A stretch of DNA of 64,000 bases from Nothopassalora personata (lineage: Eukaryota; Ascomycota; Dothideomycetes; Mycosphaerellales; Mycosphaerellaceae). Below the pieces are notes generated by a model. That model was given only the letters and a program-made list of their open reading frames with translations. It did no database searches and had not been told where the DNA came from. The position numbers and the translations under genes were made by a program. Below are positions 54,914 through 64,000 of the stretch, piece by piece (position 1 is the stretch's first letter; each line of letters opens with the position of its first letter). The stretch covers positions 930,001 to 994,000 of the forward strand of contig CM066292.1 in assembly GCA_033816765.1 (NCBI GenBank), given 5' to 3'.

Positions 54914-57112
54914 ACCTAAATTACGATTATAATTACGTCTTCCTAGCTCTTAGCCTAGAACTAGAGTATATATACCGCACTTATATAGCTATACTCTACG
55001 TCTAGACTATGTATTCTAAACTCTATAAAGAGGACGAAGTACTAGTAAATCTTATAACGAAACTATAAAGGCTCCTATTATAACTCCTCTACTCTTTCTC
55101 TAGCCGCTATCTCTACGACTTCTTTAATCTCGTATAGTAATAGGATCCTTTTATTAGAGTTGACATCTCCTATCCCATAAGGACGATCTTACGGTAGCTT
55201 ATAAGTTATTTAGTACGTAGATTAAGGAGTTAACGGTTAGTAGAAAGTAGGTAGACTCTATTTTAGTAAGACAAGTAAAGACTTAGTTAACGTAGAAGGA
55301 ATGTATTATAGCTATATTATTACGAATCTATTATATTGAATTGAATTATTAATATAGGTAGGCTTAGGAAGTTTATTACGGTAAGAATAAGACGAGTACT
55401 AGTTTTTTAGTCTTACTTTTTCCTCTTTCTTACTACCGTTCTTCTCTAAAGAGATATCTTATCTAAAACTATTCTTCTTCTTCTATATCCTTACCTTCGT
55501 TAAACTCTAGTATAATCCTTTAACATTAGCGACTCTATCTCTTCTTCTACTTAATAGTATCGCTATACTCCTATAAATGTAGACATTACTACTACGTAAG
55601 TAATAGTACGGTACTTATAGAGAGGACTAGATAATAATAAGCGCCCTAGAACTAAGGAGACGTTTAAGGCGTAGTATTAGTATAGTATAGCGATGTCCCT
55701 ATAGTGCTAATAGTATATTACTACTATAGGAATCTCTATATTATTCGCCCTTTAGAGAGATTTGGATCTATATAGCTACCTGGCGGATATAATATTAATC
55801 TATGTAAGGAGTATTAAAAGGTATCTCTATACGCTCTCGCTCTCGTTCTTTTATCTATACGCTATCTAGGGGCTGTTTATATCTATATTACTAATTAGTC
55901 GGCTAATATCCTAGAGCATCGAGCTCCTAGATAATCTAGAATCTAATAATAGTAGAGAAGGGGAAAACTTGCGATCCTACAACTAAGAGTACCTAGACCC
56001 GGACGACCTCGGCATTTTCTTAGCTCCTACATCCTCGAGACTTATACCTCCTCTCTCTTTCGTACTATTCTTAGCCCTCTAGGCTAGATAAACTATTGCC
56101 GTTATTTTACTATTATTATATTATCGACATTAATAGCCTACTACGCCTCCTACTCTATAGCAAGGAGGAGATTAAGGTAGAGTAGTAGTAGAAGATCTAG
56201 GATTATAGCGATACTATTTTTAGTACTACCTTCTATCCTAAGACGTATAGCGGGATAAAAACTTAGTAAATAGGTAACTATAGTAACGTATATAGTACGT
56301 ATAGGCTTAGTTAGCCTAACCTAGTATATATACATTTTTCTTTTAAAGTAGATACTTCCTAACTAATTAATTACCTTACTTTTTATAGTTACAATACCCT
56401 CTTCCGTATACTACGTATAAGGCTACTATTTATACGAGTATTTAACTTACTTACTACGCGTAACACTATCGCTACTACTAACTTAAGGATTGTAACTTTA
56501 TATATATAAGTTAGATTTACTTACCCGCGCAATTACTATATATAACGCGGCTTTACTAAAGTAGATTACTATTAGTAACTATCTTTACGTTACCTATTTA
56601 GTAATTACTATCTTTACGATACCTATTTAGTAATTGCCTCTTCGAGAAGTACTACCCTTCTTATCTTATATCCGTGTCTAACCTATTACTATTAGGACTT
56701 GAGATACTAGTATCTAGTCGCAATTTAATACTAGCTCTAGACGAGTTATCTTACTTTATATAGAGGAGGCTTTTTAACGCTATTAGGATAGATCCTATAT
56801 ACTTATATAAGCTAAATTAATTAGGACTTATAGATTTATTTAACTAGACTTATTATTAATGTCTATCTATCTACCCGCGTATCTACCTACTAGTAGTGTT
56901 ATTTATATACGAGGGATAAGTTAAGGATAGTTAAATATTAAATCGACTTTTATTTTCGTCTCCTATTGTACTCTCTTACCTATGAATACGCGTAGGAGGC
57001 GTAGCTTAAGACTAATTCCCGATATATAGAGATAAGGCGTAAGGTAGGAAGTAATACCGTTCTATCTTAAGAGAGGTTTCTAGTTATTTCGAATAAGAAG
57101 TAGAATAAGAGG
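54491..57112. other. AT-rich RIPed DNA, unassigned
   Basis: Plus-strand stretches can be read through stops (e.g. YLDPDDLGIFLAPTSSRLIP near 55,990) and suggest a decayed coding sequence of unknown family. Contains a TAG microsatellite. Confidence 0.45.
54875..54913. repeat. (TAG)13 microsatellite
   Basis: Thirteen uninterrupted TAG units. Confidence 0.95.
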
Positions 57113-57120
57113 AATATTCA

Positions 57121-57650
57121 TACGATAAATTACTCCTATAAGGATAGTTATAACGTTTAATACTCCTATAGGGACAATTAGATAAAATTACTACTATAGG
57201 GACTTATATAGATGCTTAATTACTACTATAGAGATATATTATAGTAGTTACTCTTCTTTATATCCTACTATCATTTAACATACTCTACTAGCTTATACGA
57301 GTATATTAAATAATAGTAGTACGTTTTAATTCTAACGACTCGTAGCTCGTAGCTTATATTAAAAACGAGTAGATAAAGAGTAGCTTAGAGAGTATAGTCG
57401 AGAGCCGACACTTAGAGTAACATCGTTATACTATAGTGTATTTAGTATCTATAGAAACAATAGTTAACTATATTATAGGTGTAAAAATTTCACTTTTTAC
57501 ACCTATAACTAATATACCTATATTTTTACACCCTACAACATACCCTAAGTTAAAGGCTATACATTACTATAATGTGTCCATATAGTAGTAATTTAGTATC
57601 CCTATAGCTATAATTTCTAATGTAATTGTCCCTATAGGAGTAATTTACTA
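57121..57650. mobile_element. Non-autonomous inverted-repeat (MITE-like) element, copy M2
   Basis: Same terminal words as M1 (left GATAAATTACTCCTATA, right complement GTAAATTACTCCTATAGGG) with repeated subterminal TACTCCTATAGGGACAATTA units. The internal region is the reverse complement of M1's. Flanks AATATTCA (57,113-57,120) and AATGTTTA (57,651-57,658) would be an 8-bp duplication with two RIP-type changes. Confidence 0.72.
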
Positions 57651-57658
57651 AATGTTTA

Positions 57659-59361
<1,703 letters not shown>

Positions 59362-59564
59362 AGTTACGTCTATTCCTAATAGAGGCATCTATAAGAGAGT
59401 AGATAAGGTATGTAGGGGTAATTTTAAAGCGGATTTAGATCTAGAGTATGAGCGCGTTAAGCGGTAAATATATATATAGTATTATACTATATTAATAAAT
59501 CTCACTTAATGTTATATATAGAGGGAATAACTAATGTATTGTTACTATCTATAGTAGGAAGGAA

Positions 59565-60492
59565 GGTCGTCCTACGGAGAGCGCCTTTACGCGGCGAATA
59601 ACGTAAGTATCTTCGTTACGATAAAGGGAAACTAAAACTCTCTCTCCCTCTTAAAAACTCTTCTTAAAAACTCCCGCTTGGATTACGGATAACTCTTATA
59701 AAGCGACGACTATTTTAAAGCCTATATTACGACGACGACCTTAGGAATATAATATAAAGAAGAGAATAGAAGAGAGGAGAAGCGAGGACACGCCCGGATA
59801 CCTATTAACGAAGACACTTAATACCGTACAAAAGGAGGAAGAATACGGTAGACTCTCTCTCCGGATAACGACGGCTATTAAAGTACCTAGGCTTATAGGA
59901 ACTAAGAGAGGTAGTAAATCGCGTAAACCGCTACTTAGTATAGCTAGAACTAAGAGAGGCTATAAACTATATTAATTATAAGTCTAGGTACTACGGGCCT
60001 ACGAGGAACTAAAGCCTCGGGCCCCGTTACGAGATAGTTAAAGACTTAATAGAGGTACGGGCTATTTGAGGTACTACCTCTCTCTCTCTCTCTCTCTTTC
60101 TACGTTCCTACGACGGGGTCGTACGGCGTAGTAAGGTAAGAAATAGCTCTCGGTCGTAATCTTAAACGACCGACCGTCGCGTACGGTCGTACGACCGGTC
60201 GGTCGGTTAGTTACTCTAGAAACACGGGCGTAAAACTTATTCTACCCGGGGTAAGGTAATAAACCGTAACTCTCGAAACAAGATACGACTACTAGGTACG
60301 TAACGTACTACGCCGCAATATATTCGATTTACGCCTCGAGTAGCGAGCCTCGCTCGTATCTTTTAAGGAGTTTTTATACCTAGGGTACTACGTGCTTTTC
60401 TCCTTCTCTTAAATCTCGGTCTTGTTCTCGAGACCCGTGTTATATAGTCTTAGACTTAAATAGTACGTTAAGAGATTAATCAATTAATTAAT
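59565..60492 (+). mobile_element. Rz retroposon, copy S4 (full length, RIPed, longest)
   Basis: 928 bp flanked by an exact 13-bp repeat TAGTAGGAAGGAA (59,552-59,564 and 60,493-60,505). The unoccupied site is present once, inverted, at 41,387-41,399. Begins GTCGTCCTAC-GGAGAG (59,566 on) with P3/L3 GCC-TTTACGC-GGC. P1' is GAATAAC, so RIP has broken P1. The 3' hairpin GGTCTTG-TTCT-CGAGACC and an ATCAATTAATTAAT tail are conserved. Extra length comes from a middle CT-rich and CGGTCG-rich segment. Confidence 0.86.
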
Positions 60493-60505
60493 TAGTAGGA
60501 AGGAA

Positions 60506-60768
60506 AAGAAGTATATAAGTATAAAGTAGGCTAAATAAGCCTATATATACTATATACGTTATAGGTAAATACTATTTACTATTGAGTATTACTGCTACTG
60601 TTTTACGCTATATATAACGCTTATAGATTAATTAACGGTACTTATCTAGTAAATTTACCTATATAGCTTAGATGTAGGTAATAATAATAGAGCTAAACTA
60701 TTCTATTAGGCGCGTCTACTACGTTAGCGTCGGCTAAATTTACGGAAGGGACTTATAATAATTTTTAG
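60506..60768. other. Flanking repeat interrupted by Rz copy S4
   Basis: AAGAAGTATATAAGTATAAAGTAGGCTAA and the next ~80 bp match the complement of 41,290-41,386. Family unknown. Confidence 0.6.
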
Positions 60769-60893
60769 TAATGGTACGTACTAATCTAGTAACGGTACGA
60801 GCTAATCTTTAGTATCGGCACATACTAATCTTTAGCGATAGTACGTACTAATCTTTAGTAACTATACGATATTTAGTAATAGCATAATCTTTA
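60769..60893. repeat. 23-bp tandem repeat, about 5-6 copies
   Basis: Unit TAACGGTACGTACTAATCTTTAG (quoted only as its parts TAACGGTACG and TACTAATCTTTAG), with drift and a shortened last unit. Confidence 0.85.
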
Positions 60894-62303
60894 GGTAGGG
60901 TAGAATATTTAAGAAAGATATAGTCTTTACTAATGCTATAAGATAAGACATAAAGTATATAGGTCGTAAAGGACTAAGCATACGGGACTACGTAGGTCAT
61001 AACGCTACGTATAGCTATATATCGTATATCGTACCGCACTAAGACCGCCGACCTACATAGGACTAAATTTTAGCTTCTAGTTGCCTTAAGAAGGAAGCTT
61101 ATTCGTTACTAGTAACTAGAATACCGTTAACGAAGCTTCTCTAGTAACGCCTAGTATATACGTAGTTGTTCATTAATACAATAGCTCGTATCTACCTTTA
61201 ATTAGTAAAGACTATTACTACCGGTAAGTACGGTATCGATAGGTAGTAATATTCTAAAAATTGCACTTAGCGTTAATCGCGTATCGATAGAAAGACTAAG
61301 GAGAAATTTACTAACGTGTATACCTACTCTATTCCTCGTATAAATTATAGTATAATAGCCTATAGCCTACTTAATATAACTCCTAACTATAGTAAACCGG
61401 TACTATTTAGACCTCGGCTAGATTCCTCTAGTATATTCCGCTATAGCCCGAGACTAGTAATAGAACTAACACCTATCGCTCCTAGCCCTTAATCTTATCT
61501 ACTTCGAAAGTACTACTTCCTTACCTTACTTCGCCCTCGTATAGACTAGCCGTAAGATCTACCGCCGCCGCGCTAGCGGATCTAGTATCCTAATTCCCCG
61601 AATAAGAATTTAAAACTTTAGTTAATACTTAGAATTTAAGAATTAGTTACCGGTAGTAAGAAGTTACTCTAGGCAGTAGCGTACTATAAGTATAGGATCA
61701 GCGGTACTATAGTAAATTAACCCTATAGAGAAGGATGTATATAAAAGCGTACACTATTATACTTATATGAGAGGCGTTTAAGAGGGACTAGGAAAAAGGG
61801 TAAGGAGGAGGATTAGATACGAAAGAGTTTAACAGTACTAGTATCGATAGACGTTATTCATTGAATAGATAAGCTAATACCGACGTAAGGGTACTAGAAT
61901 ATTTAGATTTAGATTAGTGAGTTATTATTAGACATTATAAAGAGTCGACTAGCTATTAGATATTAACGCCGTAGTTTAAGTAGATTAAGTTAGGTAGGAA
62001 ATTTATTACTAAGGAAATAATATACCTTTATCTAGTAGAAATTATTAATAACCCTATTAGTAATGTTAATCTTAGCCTTACAATTAGTAATACTATAGTT
62101 ACTATAGTTACTATTAGCGAGGATAAAGTAGGTAAGGTAGATATAGCTAATGTTAAGCTAGCTAGAGCCTAATAGAGTACGTAGAGTTAATACTACTACC
62201 GCTAGCTATTAAAAGCCTCCTATTAGGAAGTAATTGCAATTAGTTATAAGAGGGATAAGGAGGTATAAGCTAGTAGGTACCTTAATCTAGTACTAACTAC
62301 GGC
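60894..62303. other. AT-rich RIPed DNA, unassigned
   Basis: No recognisable domain. The sequence may be a decayed gene or element. Confidence 0.4.
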
Positions 62304-62549
62304 TACTAAAAGGCCTATAGCCAGGAGAAGTTTAAAGCTTAGATAGAGAGATACTATTAGTAGTCTTTAGAGGAGTTAGAATAAACACGTCGAGTACTTT
62401 CATACTATAGTAACCGAGCCTACTAATACTAAAAGGCCTATAGCTAAGGAAGGTATAAAGATTAGTTAGTGAAACACTACCGGCGGTAGTTAGAGGAGTT
62501 AAGATAAACACGTTAGGTGCCCTAATACTATACCGACTAAGCCTACTAC
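62304..62549. repeat. 123-bp tandem duplication
   Basis: Two units beginning TACTAAAAGGCCTATAGC and including GAGGAGTTA-ATAAACACGT. About 75% alike. Confidence 0.8.
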
Positions 62550-62727
62550 TACTATCGCTACTGTTTTATAACATACCTTATATAATCCTTAATTCTTAAG
62601 AAGAAGACAACGCCACTAATGTTAAAGGGCGTACCTTAGACTACAATCCTATTAAGGTGTTAGAGGACTACTAGCTAGGATGATTAGATAGGTAGGGGAT
62701 GTTCTAAGCATCTAATATATATCTAGG
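62550..62727. other. AT-rich RIPed DNA
   Basis: Nothing recognised between the tandem repeat and the LTR. Confidence 0.4.
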
Positions 62728-62941
62728 TATTAGTAAATAACTTACTTAACTTAAATTGTTATTACTATCTATAAGTGAATAAGTATACCCTTATGTACTC
62801 TTCTACGTTAAGATGTACGCGTAAGCATCGAATTACATAGAGCGTAAGTAAATGCTATAGAACCTACTAGTAACCCTTATTACGTAGAGGAATCCTATAT
62901 ACTATGCTACTACCTTCGGGTAGCAACGGCTAAATATAATA
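62728..62941 (-). repeat. 3' LTR of right-edge Copia
   Basis: Aligns over its length with 50,159-50,385 (same orientation), differing mainly by transitions. Confidence 0.85.
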
Positions 62942-63019
62942 CTCCTCCTACTTTAGACTAACCCCTAAAGGTAGTAAGAAGTACTATATTATCGTTGCCG
63001 CCCCTATATCTCTGTTACT

Positions 63020-64000
63020 AGTAAATACTAGCTATTTTCCTTCTTAGGCAATTCTAAGAGCTTAGTAGTATTAGCGGTATACTTCTACTTACTAAGGGGC
63101 TTTATGAATAAATCAGTAACTTAGAGTACTCTATAGTCGGGATATAAGTAATTCGACTCTTTTAGCCTTATAGTACTCCTAGATAGAATGTACTATAATA
63201 TTAATATACTTTCTCTAGTATAGAACTCTATATTCTTTACTAAGGCTATACTGACCTTATTATCTCCGTAGATTATCGAAGGGGTCCTAAGATCCTCGGG
63301 AGACATATAGCCTATTTACTCTAAGAAAGAGTATATTAAAATCGTCTCCTTTATAGCGTAGGCTAGTGCGAGATATTCGGCCTCCGTAGTAGACATAGAT
63401 ACTAATCTTTATAGCTTATAGAACTAAGAAACAGGTAGCCCTACTAAGATAGATACGTATCCTACTATAGATCGTCTAGTAATGTCTATTCCGTAACCTA
63501 AGTCTAAATAAAGGTACGGTACCTTATTTTTATACCGTTTAAAGACAATAGTACTATTCTACGTATTAGCTAAGATATATTTTCCTTAAAGTATTAATTT
63601 ACCGGGTTATTTACGTATTAGCTTAGTCTTTAGATAGTAAAAGATACATCTATTCTAGATACTCTTACTAGCTAATTTAATTTCCCGACAATAGACTAGT
63701 ACTTAGAGCCCTTAGCTAGGCCTTCCTTAGGCTCTTTAGGGGTAAGATTCTAGTATCCGTTTACCGGTGTAGGGATACTAAAGGTAGTATCTATAGCAAG
63801 GCTAACATCCCTAAGCGTACTTTTAATATAATGTTTTTAATCGAGACGTATAGAACTGTGCTCGCTATAGGATATTCGGTAACCTAGAAGTAGCGTTACT
63901 AGGCCTCCGTCCTCTATCTTAAATCGTTTAGTAAGACCCTTCTTAAGCGGTAGGAGTATATATTTGTTCTTTACTAGAATAGGTAAATTGTCTATATATA
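63020..64000 (-). pseudogene. RIPed Copia pol, RNase H end (distinct family from left edge)
   Basis: Minus strand, read across stops: LGYGIDITRRSIVGYVSIL, then MSTTEAEYLALAYAIKETIL, then YGDNKVSIALVKNIEFYTRE, then DLFIKPLSK near the end. These are the conserved Copia RNase H blocks (STTEAEY-AL, DN-AI-LAKN, FTKPL). Stops sit at former Trp/Gln codons. The 5' part lies beyond the window. Confidence 0.88.

Larger units (their letters stand above)
62728..64000 (-). mobile_element. RIPed Copia retrotransposon, 3' part, runs off the right edge
   Basis: Minus strand. The 3' LTR is at 62,728-62,941, a polypurine-tract candidate AGGAGGAGT on the minus strand lies at 62,942-62,950, and RNase H begins about 63,020 and continues to the edge. 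The LTR is the RIPed version of the un-RIPed solo LTRs at 44,584 and 50,159 (e.g. TGTTGAATTTAG has become TATTATATTTAG, and TATATAAGGGCACGC has become TACATAAGGGTATAC), so this identifies the family of those solo LTRs. Confidence 0.88.

Overview
The window looks like a stretch of a filamentous ascomycete genome (Pezizomycotina; Dothideomycetes-like gene content is plausible but unproven) with strong repeat-induced point mutation (RIP). Three AT-rich blocks (about 1,320-1,700, 9,960-41,760 and 54,490-64,000) are almost free of CpA and TpG, keep CpG, and have stop codons throughout every old reading frame. They alternate sharply with GC-normal islands (1-1,319, 1,700-9,960 and 41,760-54,490). 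Almost all recognisable content is transposon-derived; only two single-copy open genes look credible.

Layout. 1-1,319: 3' end of an open (un-RIPed) Copia element with its LTR. 1,464-1,681: solo Copia-type LTR. 1,911-4,205: orphan 764-residue gene. 4,650-5,760: degenerate long tandem repeat. 7,737-8,270 (-): chromo-like domain gene. 9,963-15,432: RIPed Copia element related to the one at the left edge, carrying a terminal-inverted-repeat element. 15,885-23,839 (-) and 23,940-30,947 (-): two Gypsy chromoviruses (gag, protease, RT/RNase H, integrase, chromodomain), each with an antisense cysteine-rich ORF and a tRNA-like sequence near the 3' LTR. 31,000-41,760: RIPed desert with tandem repeats and a LINE RNase H relic. 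41,760-54,490: GC-normal island of decayed hypothetical genes with two solo LTRs. 54,490-64,000: second RIPed desert with a 58-unit TAC array, a second inverted-repeat element and the 3' part of a RIPed minus-strand Copia whose LTR matches the two solo LTRs.

The most notable discovery is a dispersed non-autonomous retroposon family, called Rz here, with copies at 15.4-15.9k(-), 18.9-19.8k(+), 31.7k(-, 5'-truncated), 34.7-35.5k(+), 36.3-37.1k(-, nearly un-RIPed) and 59.6-60.5k(+). Four copies have 12-14 bp target-site duplications, two have a matching unoccupied site inside this same window, and the tails are AATT/AATC repeats. The first ~80 nt fold as a hepatitis-delta-like (HDV-like) self-cleaving ribozyme, with P1, P2, P3, P4 and a CTAAG catalytic joint, and P1 and P4 covary between copies. 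A covarying hairpin sits near the 3' end. This is the architecture expected of an element mobilised by a LINE through target-primed reverse transcription, with a 5' ribozyme that releases the RNA end.
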